DNA of 64,000 bases from Liolophura sinensis (lineage: Eukaryota > Mollusca > Polyplacophora > Chitonida > Chitonidae), in the NCBI RefSeq assembly GCF_032854445.1, contig NC_088301.1, positions 30,862,402-30,926,401 on the forward strand, written 5' to 3'. The translations under genes were made by a program, and so were the position numbers. Shown here one piece after another: positions 12,140 to 22,018 of this stretch. The number at the start of each line of letters is the position of its first letter. Positions within the stretch are counted from its first letter, which is position 1. The notes under the pieces are model-generated. The model ran no database searches. It was not told where the DNA came from and worked only from the letters and a program-made list of their open reading frames with translations.

Positions 12140-13215
12140 CCTGTGCATTTTAACACTATGAATTATAAGAAATGTTCTAACTATTAACATATCGACGTGT
12201 ATAGCTTTTGTTGTTACGTTTCATTGAAGAGTCACTGACTAAAGGAAACATTTGTGGGGAGTAGGCTAATTTTACAGCCACTTGAATATAGGCGACTGGC
12301 TAAGAAATAGACTATCGGCAGCTAAAGATAGCTTAGGGAATAATACCTGATTCTGAAACTTTTGTGCTTTCATGTCTCGTATTTCAAATATGGGATCCGT
12401 CTACGGTCTACCAGTCAGAAGAGTTTGTTGTGCAATCACTAGGGCACAATACCAGCCTTGGAAAGGTAATTTGTTACTCCACTGCCTTCAGGGCCCTGTG
12501 CGAGAATAAGCAGTCCAGGACGCCCATGTGACCTCATAAACAAACCGAAAGGAAATGATTTTTTGTACACACCCCAGTTAACTCATCAAACTCATGAAAT
12601 TTAAGATCTTACAAAAAAGTCATCTTTGTGCACGGAGAATAGCTCTTTGACATTATCATATTAATCTCTCTACTGTGGCAAATCGTGTCGGTATTTATTC
12701 TCAAATTAAGCAAGCAAATGAATTGTAAAAAATCTTAAAATAAATATACAAACTTTTGTGGTCAAAAATTTCGTTTTAAATGAGGAAAACAAATGTTTGT
12801 GTATATGTATTAAACAATTCGACATATGTACAAAAGAACTGGACACATGTAAAATTCTTTTGCTCATATGTTTTTCATATTGCCCACGCGGTCTTACGTG
12901 GTCAAAAGTGTCAAGGAGAGAAAGGTATAAAAAAGAGTAAACGGGTCAGTTCTCAGAACACAGGCGACACGAACTTTATTAAAGTATATAGATGGTTGTT
13001 TGGAAGGCAAAAATGAATGCAAATGACTACTATTATTACATATGTGTATATATATACCCGTACCTTGTTAACAGGCGTAGAAGTTTGGTGCAAGTACACC
13101 TGTGTCATATACACGGCAAGAAGGGATAACCCCTACATGTATACTCTGTATGACATAACTAGTGTGGCGGAAGTGTTAAATTGCAGACACAATAACATCT
13201 TAGTTGATCTTAATA
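12140..13215. other. No gene recognised
   Basis: AT-rich; short Lys-rich frames near 12.76-13.0 kb have no recognisable domain. Confidence 0.4.
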
Positions 13216-13218
13216 CTT

Positions 13219-13434
13219 GACTGGTGTTTTACAACGTACTCCAAAGGATTTCACTTATAGGACGGCGGACAGCTTTATGGTGGGAGGAAGTCGGGCCCAG
13301 CCCGGGGGGAACCCACGACCATACGCAGGTTGCGACCAGACCTTCTCACGAATGGCCAGAGAGGAACTCACAGCGACTGTAGTAGTGAGAGGCTCCTGGG
13401 TCACTGCGCTAACCCCCTCGGTCATGGAGGCCCC
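13219..13434 (-). mobile_element. SINE-A copy
   Basis: Reverse SINE-A, near full length, from 'ctggtgttttac' to the tRNA-like head, which ends 'gcgctaaccccctcggtcat'. Confidence 0.85.
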
Positions 13435-13699
13435 CATCGCTTCGAGATGAGAAAATACAGTTGGAAGACAAAATATATTCAGTAATAATACTGCAGTATA
13501 CCAAGGGTTTGTAAATGTGGAATTTAGAATATTCCCACACTGGACTGCAACATCTAACACTCCTGACTAAAAGTTCTTCTCCTGGAAAATACAATGGAAT
13601 GAAACAAAACATTGAAGAAAAATAATAAGGTATCTTTAGCACGTATCGATCGAGACTGCTCGTATCGAGACTGCTGAAGCAGTGAAAGAACACTAGACA

Positions 13700-13790
13700 T
13701 AACACCCCAGTCATTCTGTACTGCCCCGCGCCTTTGGTATGACCCGACTTCGGGGCGGACGCTCTAGCCATTAGGCACCCAAAACGGCCC
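13700..13790 (-). mobile_element. SINE-B head fragment
   Basis: Read on the - strand: 'gggtgcctaatggctagag' (A-box-like), then 'cccgaagtcgggtcatacc', matching the head of the SINE-B copy at 23,446. Confidence 0.7.
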
Positions 13791-13794
13791 GAGA

Positions 13795-14010
13795 GTGTCA
13801 GTTACTTGATAAAGTGACATGCAGAGTGGAGAGTGCTTGAAACGATCAGGTTTGATTGTTAAGTACTTGATAAGGTGATGTGTAGATTGTCAATTTCCTG
13901 ATATGGTGAGGTGCAGATCGTCAAGTACTCGATATGGTGAGGTGCAGATTATCAAGTACTTGATAAGTTGAGGTGCAGATCGTCAAGGTCTTGATAAGAT
14001 GGGGTACACA
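13795..14010 (-). repeat. 31-bp minisatellite, mirror of the receptor's last-intron array
   Basis: About six units of 'gatatggtgaggtgcagatc' plus 'gtcaagtactt'. Its reverse complement forms the array at 37,320-37,490 inside the last intron of the intact gene, so it marks this part of copy B. Confidence 0.9.
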
Positions 14011-14019
14011 CGGCTTTGG

Positions 14020-15180
14020 GGGTACATATTGCCGTTAAAATGCAATATTGCACGCTTGTAAAGAGACATCTGATATGACGTATATCATTAATACCGTTAT
14101 TATGTACGTAAAGTGCTACATAAATGAACATACTCACTAGTCTTCGCTGCTATCACGACTTTCATTCATTTAACTTCGCTCTAAAAAACAGAGATCCAAA
14201 AAACACTTTTATGCCAAGTGAAAAACTTCACTCTGGAAGTAGTGTTAAGTTATTTCTAATCTACAAAGTACCATTCATGACTAGTTAAATGGAAAAACGA
14301 ATATGATGTTTTGATTTCCCCCAAAACAACAACTCTAATGAAACCGACAATTGAGGTAGCGAATTTAGAATTACCACTTCCAACACCCCAGACATTACAC
14401 AAGACTTGTTTCCCGTAAACCTGCGAAGCGCCAGTCAACTGGCTCATTCAGCGGACAGAAGTCAACACGATTAATCCACACCAGTTACCATGCACAAGTC
14501 ACCGATATTAGACGCGCAATAGTTAACTGCTATTCCTTGAAAGGCTATTGAATATTATTAGAAATATACAGAATGAATTGACATGTCCACTGCTTGTCAG
14601 CCGGTTGCTAGGTATTTCAGGGGGAGTAACTCTTACTTGACAACTAAGCTGTCAACCTTTTGTTTCTTTGTTTCAAGGGATCAGAACTAGACGAGTGAAC
14701 AATTGTAATGTAACTCAGCGCACAACACCTTCGCCCGACCCTGCAGTGTTAATGACTTAATTTTCATGTTTTACCTCCCTCCTTTTCTATTCAAATAATC
14801 TTGAATATGCCCAGGTTCATAGGGAGCGGGATTTTGTTTAGTGGTCACTAAACTGCACTACACTGACCTTGACCAGACTAAGAACACATCTCCACAGTCA
14901 GTGAGTCACGCACCTATGTTCTGGGTAACCCATATCAGTATTAATCCGATGTAAACGCCTTTACGTAACAATGCGGGTCTCTGTGACCGGGTGGTTAGGC
15001 CGCTAGTGAAGGATAAGGACTAAGGAGCGTTCGACATTAGTTCAGCTCTTTCTGGCTTCCTCTGCGGTTGGACATACGATACTCGTGAGTTAGTCGTAAC
15101 ATACTAATCAAATAAATAAATCAAGTAAATAACCGTGACGTTGATAGCGCCGGTATTGTTTATGGCAAGGTCAAGGATAA
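14020..15180. other. Copy B 3' introns; no exon found
   Basis: By position this should hold counterparts of exons 12 and 13, but I found neither. The right edge near 15.0-15.12 kb has a weak SINE-A 3' end (CTAATCAAATAAATAAAT). Confidence 0.45.
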
Positions 15181-15224
15181 CGTCTTCATCTATCTTGGGA
15201 GAGAGATCTCGTCACTTGTCTTAC

Positions 15225-15378
15225 TGGCCTTACACCTTATTCCCTTCCTGCCAGGGCCACATCTTGGTATCCGATCCCCCGGGTTGACCCCGTAATATCC
15301 TCTCACACTTGTTTAGACATTCCGCACACAGTTCACACACCTCTCTGCATTCTGTTCCATACTGACCCCTGGGGCACT
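15225..15378 (-). pseudogene. Copy B, EGF exon (exon 11-like)
   Basis: Homologous to exon 11. A one-base insertion in the middle shifts the frame before the last cysteines. The donor has lost one G (CCAGtaag). The first part keeps the Cys spacing and G-Q-Y-G-T-E-C. Confidence 0.88.
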
Positions 15379-15586
15379 CAGAATAAACAAGAATCAACAA
15401 GAATCAACACCCGTTTACACTGAAGTCTATTCTAAATAAAGAATACATCCTAATATTACTATAAAAAACAAAAACATCCGCATGTAATCTATTCAAAACC
15501 ATTAAGAAGCATCCTATGGGAATATAAAAGATCCCAATTGACATGATAGATAAATCACTACTTTTCTCCCACTGGATAAAACTTAC

Positions 15587-15739
15587 CTGCGTTACAGAGT
15601 TCTCCTATAAACACTTCGGCACACCTGCCATTTGCACAACTGGGACATTCGCCAGTGACTACATCACACTGACCAACTCCCCATCGGCAACTTCCACAGA
15701 CCTCTCCACCGTTATCACCATAGTAACCAGCAAGGCACG
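15587..15739 (-). pseudogene. Copy B, EGF exon (exon 10-like), frame intact
   Basis: 153 bases, as in the intact exon, with good splice sites (ctgcag acceptor, gtaagt donor) and no stop. One conserved cysteine is Gly (D-N-G-G-E against D-N-C-G-E), and a new cysteine appears (P-S-C-A-N-G). This is the best-preserved block of copy B. Confidence 0.9.
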
Positions 15740-15863
15740 CTGCAGGATAGAAACACCCATTTTCACGCCATGCAAGGGGGTCAGTTTTTGCTTAAAACTC
15801 TTCCTCGTGAATTCAATAAGAAGGCCTTCATGAATACTAGTTTTCCGTCAAAGCTAGGTGTAA

Positions 15864-16020
15864 CCTGTTTTACGCCGTACTCAAGAGTATTTCACTTATA
15901 CGACGGCGGCTAGCATTATGGAGGAAGGAAACCGAGCAGAGCCCGGGGGAAACCCACGAACATCCGCAAAGTTGCCGGAGAGGAAGCCAGCATGAGCTGG
16001 ACTTGAACTCACAGTCTGCA
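15864..16020 (-). mobile_element. SINE-A copy, 5'-truncated
   Basis: Reverse SINE-A from 'ctgttttacgccgtactcaa' to 'gagctggacttgaactcaca'; the tRNA-like A-box part is missing. It lies in an intron of copy B. Confidence 0.85.
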
Positions 16021-16468
16021 AAGATAAATCCGTCTGCCAGAGACCAAAGTTGCTATGATCATGTATTATGATTGAGAAATTCAGTCACACAGATGGGCAA
16101 TTATTTCAATATTTGTTGACAATGTCCTATATGATGATTAATAGGCTGCTTGTGTAGCAGGAACGATTACCGTCGCATTAGGTGTGAATATCACTGTAAT
16201 GTCCTGTTTATTTTAGGAATATTTTTTTAGCCAAACCAGGTAGATTCAGTGAGAGACATAATGTTTAGCACTGCCTCTCAGATGATAAACTGCATGACAC
16301 TGTCACAAAGTAACAGATTGATTTGTTTGCAACGCAAACCAAAATCCAAGGGAGATTAATGCATCTAAACGCTGTTATGTGCTCGTATCATTCACCGTGT
16401 AGCTGTGCACACTCGTGCTTATCTTCACAGCACAGCCTTTGCTGACTATAAATGTTCTGCCTGTTGAT

Positions 16469-16624
16469 GTTGATCACACTTTGTTCCTTTGTATCTGGCT
16501 TGACATCTAGGATGCGGTGACTGGTTCGAACATTCTCCAGATGTGATGTTACAGAGAGCAGTTCCCTCAGCGCAATAACCACATGTACTCGTACATTCAT
16601 GACCATACTCTCCCGGCATGCAGG
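16469..16624 (-). pseudogene. Copy B, EGF exon (exon 7-like), donor lost
   Basis: 156 bases, open, and nearly identical to exon 7 for its first 70 bases. The donor GT reads AT, so normal splicing out of the exon is lost. Changes such as G-Y-K-G to R-Y-K-G suggest relaxed constraint. Confidence 0.9.
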
Positions 16625-16771
16625 CTGTAATACAGTAAACTTCTTTAACTTTAGGTCTCTCCTAGCCCTGTATATACTAATTCGCCAATATAAGGAATTT
16701 ATTACTTGATTTGTACATGTTCATCTACTTAAAGCAAAGCGGAATACGTTCCTTTTAGTGGAAAGAATTAT

Positions 16772-16904
16772 GTGTATCGCAGTTATCTCCCTTGTATCCT
16801 TCCTGACAAAAACATCTGCCCGTGTTCTTCTTGCATTTAGGCCTACCCCTGGGCAGCAGCACGTCTGCTGGCAGTCTTCACCCCACCTACCATCTCTACA
16901 CACT
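16772..16904 (-). pseudogene. Copy B, EGF exon (exon 6-like), frameshifted
   Basis: Seven bases longer than exon 6 (+2 near the acceptor, +5 in the middle). The cysteine frame is lost in the second half, and the donor GT is AT. Confidence 0.9.
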
Positions 16905-17201
16905 CTTAAAAGGAAAACAGATGCATATTATTTTATTGTTTCTTTCTTTAATTACTAAATTTTTAAAGTACTAGATCTGAGACGCCAAAAATTTTCACAC
17001 TGAAACAGGTAAACTAACTTAGCAGTATTTTCGGAATCGTTTACAATTATTTTTGCTTTTGTTTTCTCCAAAATATACAGTTAGACAACGTTGTTGAAAT
17101 GACAATAAATTTTGAAGAAAATATATTTAAAAACAGGTTAAAATAGACAATAAACTGCATGTAAAGCCCTGATTATTGGTTTACTGGTCAAATTTACCTA
17201 C

Positions 17202-17271
17202 CAACGCATTTCCTCTGACGCATTTCTGTATGCTCTGTTGCATTTTTGTCTATACCAGCCTGGGCTGCATA
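17202..17271 (-). pseudogene. Copy B, EGF exon (exon 5-like), 26-bp deletion
   Basis: Begins with the same acceptor and C-S-P-G-W-Y start as exon 5 and keeps the GTAGGT donor. A 26-base deletion removes the middle cysteines and shifts the frame. The intron beyond also matches ('aatcagggctttacat'). Confidence 0.9.
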
Positions 17272-17401
17272 CTGTCATTTAGAACTACGCCGTAAATGAA
17301 CTGCAAACATGTTATATACTATTTTAATTCACTGAACTCAACCTTATATAGATAATACATTGGGCTTGTCGGCCAATCCTGTCCCCACTGGTCTGGATTA
17401 T

Positions 17402-17662
17402 GTATTTATTTATTTGATTGGTGTTTTACGCCGTGCTCAAGAATATTTCACTTATACGATGGAGGCCAGCATTATGGTGGGAGCAAACCTGGCATAGCCC
17501 TAAGGAAACCCACGACCATCCGCAGATTGCTGACAGATCTTCCCAGATACGGCCGGAGAGGAAGCCAGCATGAGCTGGACTTGAACTCACAGCGACCGCA
17601 TTGGTGAGAGGCTCCTGGGTCATTACGCTGTGCTAGCGCGCTAACCAAGTGAGCCACGGGGG
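17402..17662 (-). mobile_element. SINE-A, full length
   Basis: Complete reverse SINE-A: AATAAAT-type tail at left, body, B-box-like region, and an A-box head ending at 'ctaaccaagtgagccacggg'. It lies where copy B should hold its lectin exons. Confidence 0.92.
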
Positions 17663-17760
17663 CTCAGTTGGTTAGCGATGATCGTGGCTTTCCCCCAGGC
17701 TGGACCATAATGCTGGCCGTGTAAAACACCAATCAAATAGAAAAATAAATAAATAAATAC
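17660..17760 (+). mobile_element. SINE-A, internally deleted, head-to-head with its neighbour
   Basis: Forward head 'ggctcagttggttagcgatg' jumps directly to 'ggaccataatgctggcc' and the 'caccaatcaaat' tail, so about 150 bp of body are absent. Its head abuts the head of the preceding reverse copy. Confidence 0.85.
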
Positions 17761-17820
17761 ATCCCCAATTTCAGTCGTGTCCACTGAGCATATATCTTTA
17801 ACTTTCCAGTTATAGTACTG

Positions 17821-18143
17821 GACCACGATAGCTCAGTTGGTTGAGCTTCCACTTCGGAAACAGTAGCTCCAGAGTCAATCCCGTATCAAATCACACCTAA
17901 GACCTTAGTTGTAACTTCCTTGCTTGGGGTTTAGTATTAAGGGGATAGTGCAACGACTGGTTGACCCCGTATCAGTATAATGGCTCAGGATAACTTGTCT
18001 TTTTTCTAGATGAAAGAGCGGTGGAAATCCGTCCTGCAACAAGGAGATACATTACATGTACTCTAAGGATTCCTTCGTCGTCATATGAATGAAAAATTCA
18101 TGTACGGCTTTAAACCCCAAGCACTCACTCACTCATTCAAGTT
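17821..18143 (+). mobile_element. SINE-B, near full length
   Basis: Head 'gatagctcagttggttgagc' (tRNA A-box), B-box-like 'agtcaatcccg', body 'gcaacgactggttgacccc', and 3' end 'gtcatatgaatgaaaaatt' plus 'ccccaagcactcactcactc'. It shows the family's tRNA origin most clearly. Confidence 0.88.
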
Positions 18144-18179
18144 ATTGAACAGATGTGACACGTTATGTCTTATGTAAAC

Positions 18180-18420
18180 TTGGATATTGGGGAAACGCTG
18201 CGCGTTTCGCATTCATTGGACTGGGCAATATTTTCATGTTTTTCATCACTAGTATTCAGCATCTTGTTCATATAAGTACATAAGTTGCTGTGGTACCCCA
18301 GGAGCACTACCCCACAGCCAGTAAAAGCAGCTGATTTTCTCGAGCCGACAGAAACTAATTTATGAGGTGATTTCACACGTCAGACGGAGACGCTGGCCTC
18401 TCTGCCAGCTGAGAGCACTG
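18180..18420 (-). repeat. Inverted match to receptor intron 1
   Basis: The reverse complement matches about 23,840-24,010, with common words 'ctgtcggctcgagaaaa' and 'ttttac.ggctgtg'. It lies in the intron between copy B exon 1 and the missing exon 2, and proves that introns were duplicated too. Confidence 0.85.
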
Positions 18421-18429
18421 GAAATGTCG

Positions 18430-19610
18430 TATACGTGGTAGGTACATGTTTAAATATATAAGTATAATATTACCGGATATGTCTAGTATGAGGTTAAATC
18501 AAATGTAATTTTTTCCTAGTTGTGGAGTTAGTATCAGTTTTCTTGTTTGTTTTTTTTTTCTTTCTCACAATGTTTTAGAATTCCCACGTCCAGTTTTTCA
18601 ACGTTTGCATCTTTTGTAGGCATTTCCATACTGCTCACAGTGCAATTTTCTGAACCACTTCCATACTCTCTCGCGTTAAGCCATAATCATTCTTTCCATA
18701 CTCTTTTAAATACTCCTCACAGCGTATGCTTCTCTCTCTACGTGCGCTTTACATCCCTTACATCCCTACATGGTGTTTTCATAGCCAAACACATACCACA
18801 TGTGCTCCGCGTTGGAGTCTGGACTACTTCGAAAAGTGAAATAACTTGTCAGGTTTCGCTGGTTAAAATAGTGATTTTGTCTTGAGACAGAAACGTAATA
18901 CGCAAACAGTTCAAACCACGTGTAAATTAAACATGCTTGGCACTGTTTAGGGTAAAAATTGGCACACCCCTATGGCTGAGATGATTATGGCTTATACTAT
19001 ACAATCATTCTGTATAAATATTTTTAACTATGTTGTTCGGAATGCCGCATTATAGAATATATATGTGTTACCTTCGTTTGTACACATTTTTGTGTTTGTC
19101 AGCATAAGCAGCCTAAGGCTAATGTTTGAATTGTTTGAATTAAATCTGAATTCAATTTTATTTGATTTGCCTATCAAATACATTTACTGTTGAACGATAA
19201 CGGACTCTAGTAACAGATATAGAAACAGTCATGGAGAGTGTATTTTGATCATAGACGCTTTAGCTACTCTGTCTGTCACAGCTAACTTTAAGCAGCTGTG
19301 AAATGTATTCTGCTTCACATAAATGTTTAAGCCTTCGATCCAAATTCAAGATTTAAGTGATTCATAACTAAATTTTATATTCGAAAGACTCGGCACTTTT
19401 TATTATGTCAAGAGCTGGTTGGTCCGATCAATAAACTCTATTATGATGGGTGACACTGCATGTACCCTTCCACAAGTAGGGTCTCCGTGGGGTAGTGATA
19501 TAAACAAGACGGCAAAGGGGACAATCTGTTACCCTGAAGCAGACATAATGTTGAGAGCTGAAAGTGACAGTAAACTTTAATCCACCTTGTTGAATCGACA
19601 AAAATTTGAA
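18430..19610. other. Copy B intron 1; nothing else recognised
   Basis: AT-rich, no repeat family or coding region supported; the 18.55-18.88 kb frame has no domain I know. Confidence 0.4.
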
Positions 19611-19619
19611 GGGACTTAC

Positions 19620-19679
19620 CTAGAGATGACCATCGTATGCCTATTGCGAAGAGAAAGAATATAAATATGGAGTCTTCAA
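19620..19679 (-). pseudogene. Copy B, signal-peptide exon (exon 1-like), start lost
   Basis: 60 bases matching the intact exon 1 on the opposite strand, with the GTAAGT donor conserved. ATG is TTG, and one base is deleted, giving a TAG. This independent copy supports the exon-1 model of the intact gene. Confidence 0.88.
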
Positions 19680-19689
19680 AACTGTGGAA

Positions 19690-19823
19690 CAGGGGCTAGT
19701 TTCATGAAGGTTACTTAGTGTTAAGTTGCCCTGAGCTAAGTGTACCTTATATTTACACAACATACGTTGCCGTAGTAGTTCAGGACTTACTTAGCTAAGT
19801 GAGCTTCATATAACCAGCCCCTG
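19690..19823. mobile_element. MITE with CAGGGGCT termini (134 bp)
   Basis: Ends are inverted repeats of about 29 bp: 'caggggctagtttcatgaag' at the left and the complement of 'cttcatataaccagcccctg' at the right. It lies in what was the 5'UTR of copy B, splitting sequence that is continuous in the intact gene (CTGTG..GTTGGCTTCTG). Confidence 0.88.
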
Positions 19824-21235
19824 TTGGCTTCTGTTGAGTTAACCAGTTATACCACGGTTTTATATAAACTTATAGGGCTAATGAACACCGCGTCGCGATG
19901 CCGCGAGATAATATAATTAAGGACGTACAGAACAGAGAGAAGGAACAGAGCAGCGACGACACTGCGATAGCTGGCAAATGGTCACTCGTAAGTGGTGAAG
20001 TACGGCCTCTTGTCATTTTACCACCGGGCTTTATTCTAACTGTTAATGTAGATGCATAGATAGTAGCCATTTATACACACCCTAGCACCACGACTCCAGC
20101 AGATTTAAGTAAAAAATTATGCTGTGATTATTATTGTAATTTATTAAACGTTATTAAACAAACAAATTAGGCGGAAGTACTGAGAGTTGCAATCACTTAC
20201 TACACAAAGTATTTACTGTTTCTAAAAGAAAAGGCTTTACATGTATTTACACGAAACAAATGTGCATATTATAAGTCGATGTTCTCACCTACATCCTCCT
20301 TTTCCCTCTTGCCCGTCTAATGGCTGAACCGCCACTTACTGTGACGTACATGAAATGTACAAGAATAATTGTTCTTCAATACATCAAACGTTTATGGATA
20401 TAACCAAACAGGTCTCGTATATAAAGTGTTGGTGATATTACGACGTTACAACGTGTTTCTTTGTTCCAGCTGGCTTGACAAAACACCTTGAGTCAGAAAT
20501 AGCTTCATATCGAGTGAATGAATTAGAGGCTGATTAACAAGCAAAAAAGTATCACTGTGCATGGTGACATTAATTTGTAAACTAGATTTATATGTTGACT
20601 CATCTCGGAAGGAGTGTCAAAATTGTCTCAGAAAATCCAGAGAGGGTCAACTTTTTCATAGCAACAGCTCACGAGGCCATTCCAAAGGCCTTTAGTAGCT
20701 ACACGTACTTGAACTAACCCTGCCCTCTTATGCCATGAATCATACACATCTGGCTGTTGGACGTTTTGTGGTTTGCTCGATATGCTATCAGGAAGAAATC
20801 TATGCCACCTATTTCTGGTAAATAGCTCTCTTGAGTGCGTCTTTTCTTTCAGGTTCTTCTTTAAGGTTCTTTTCCTCGATTAACTGAAAACAAATGAAAC
20901 TTAGACGGGTCAAGGCATTACGTTGTTGTGCGATGTCCCATGTTTTTCACGTAGTATAAAAAAAACTTTATTCAACACCAGCTAAAAGTGCACACCCCTT
21001 GGCTTCTCAGAAAGGGTGAAAGGCAAGGGTGATAATGAATATTGTCGAGCTAACTTCGTAGCTTCAGTGCCAGTACAAACAGTTTGGTAGAGATCGTAAT
21101 TACACACATGAACACAGCTACTTGATACCTTCGCGTATGTTTTTTTGCGGTGAACAGATTGTACGATAAAATAACTCAAGAAAACTATACCCAGTCAGAC
21201 ACGTTTACGTTTGCAATATTTCTTCTATCACTCAG
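19824..21235. other. Spacer between the two divergent gene copies
   Basis: The first about 50 bp match the core promoter/5'UTR of the intact gene in inverse (TTGGCTTCTG, degraded TATA). The inversion axis falls near 20.8 kb. No gene is seen; AATAAAG before a T run near 20,955 (- strand) is unexplained. Confidence 0.5.
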
Positions 21236-21238
21236 ACA

Positions 21239-21446
21239 CACCAATGCGGTCGCTGTGAATTCAAGCCCAGCTTATGCTGGCTTCCTCTCCGGCCGTACGT
21301 GGGAAGGTCTTGCAGCAACCTGCAGATGGTCGTGGGTTTCCCCCGGGCTGTGCCCAGTTTCCACCCACCATAATGCTGGCCGCCGTCGTATAAATGAAAT
21401 ATTCTTGAGCGTAAAACCTCAATCAAATAATAAAAATAATAAATAA
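21239..21446 (+). mobile_element. SINE-A, head-truncated
   Basis: Forward SINE-A starting at 'ccaatgcggtcgctgtga', with full body and A-rich tail. It lies about 500 bp upstream of the receptor's TATA box. Confidence 0.9.
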
Positions 21447-21914
21447 TCACTCAGAGATACGAAAGCCTGACGATCGCGCATGTTAGCTGAAGTGGAACAT
21501 CATAACCTTATCCCATCAGATGACAGGCCGCGGGTTTGTCTCCCCGATAACTTACTCAACGCGCATAATCAACGGGTTCAGACACGGCGGAATAAGAGAT
21601 GTGACGATGCGCGTATAAAACGATCAACACCCCTCGGAGGCTTCATGCTGTCTAATACCACCCACTGGTTGACAAAGGCAATCATATAATTACTATTATT
21701 TCACAATATGTTTAATGCGGAGCATCGCTGGGAAACACATATTTCTCATATATCTCTAAACAAAGTCAGGATGCCCTTTCGTCAAAATTATATCCGGAAT
21801 TTAGTACTATGTTGGAAACTGTAAGTACTTCTATACTCTTAGTACTTCCGCCTGATCTCGAAGCATCGTGACACAGTGTTCACAAGCCTCAGTCCTTCCA
21901 ATGTGGTCACTCAC

Positions 21915-21920
21915 TATATA
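21915..21920 (+). promoter_or_regulatory. TATA box of the receptor gene
   Basis: TATATA 43 bp upstream of the receptor ATG, implying a very short 5'UTR. The inverted copy has a degraded version (GTATAAC) at the matching place, consistent with decay there. Confidence 0.45.
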
Positions 21921-21957
21921 GCAGCGTTTAACAGCAGAAGCCAACAGTTGCACAGTT

Positions 21958-22018
21958 ATGAAGACTTCGTATTTACATTATTGTCTTTTTGCACTAGGCA
22001 TACGATGGTCTTCTCTAG
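21958..22018 (+). CDS. Receptor exon 1: start and signal peptide
   Basis: ATG, a lysine, then a hydrophobic stretch (Y-L-H-Y-C-L-F-A-L-G-I), ending in phase 1 before GTAAGT. Joined to exon 2 it reads S-S-L-G-Q-C-P. The same exon with the same donor is found inverted in copy B, which supports the choice. Confidence 0.75.

Larger units (their letters stand above)
13540..19679 (-). pseudogene. Receptor pseudogene copy B (inverted, decayed)
   Basis: An inverted copy of the intact + strand receptor. From 5' to 3' on the - strand it holds matches to exon 1 (19,620-19,679), an intron-1 segment (18,180-18,420), exon 5 (17,202-17,271), exon 6 (16,772-16,904), exon 7 (16,469-16,624), exon 10 (15,587-15,739), exon 11 (15,225-15,378) and the last-intron minisatellite (13,795-14,010). 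A faint last-exon acceptor (TTGTATTTTCCAGGAGAAGA) lies near 13,590. Exons 2, 3, 4, 8, 9, 12 and 13 are not found. Damage is multiple and independent: lost start codon, a 26-base deletion in exon 5, frame-changing insertions in exons 6 and 11, lost donors after exons 6 and 7. Exon 10 remains fully open. It cannot encode the receptor, although short transcripts are possible. Confidence 0.9.

Noticed and set aside
20940-21010. Retrogene 3' end suggested by AATAAAG next to a T run on the - strand
   Set aside because: No coding sequence resembling any gene lies upstream on that strand; a chance A/T-rich motif is as likely.
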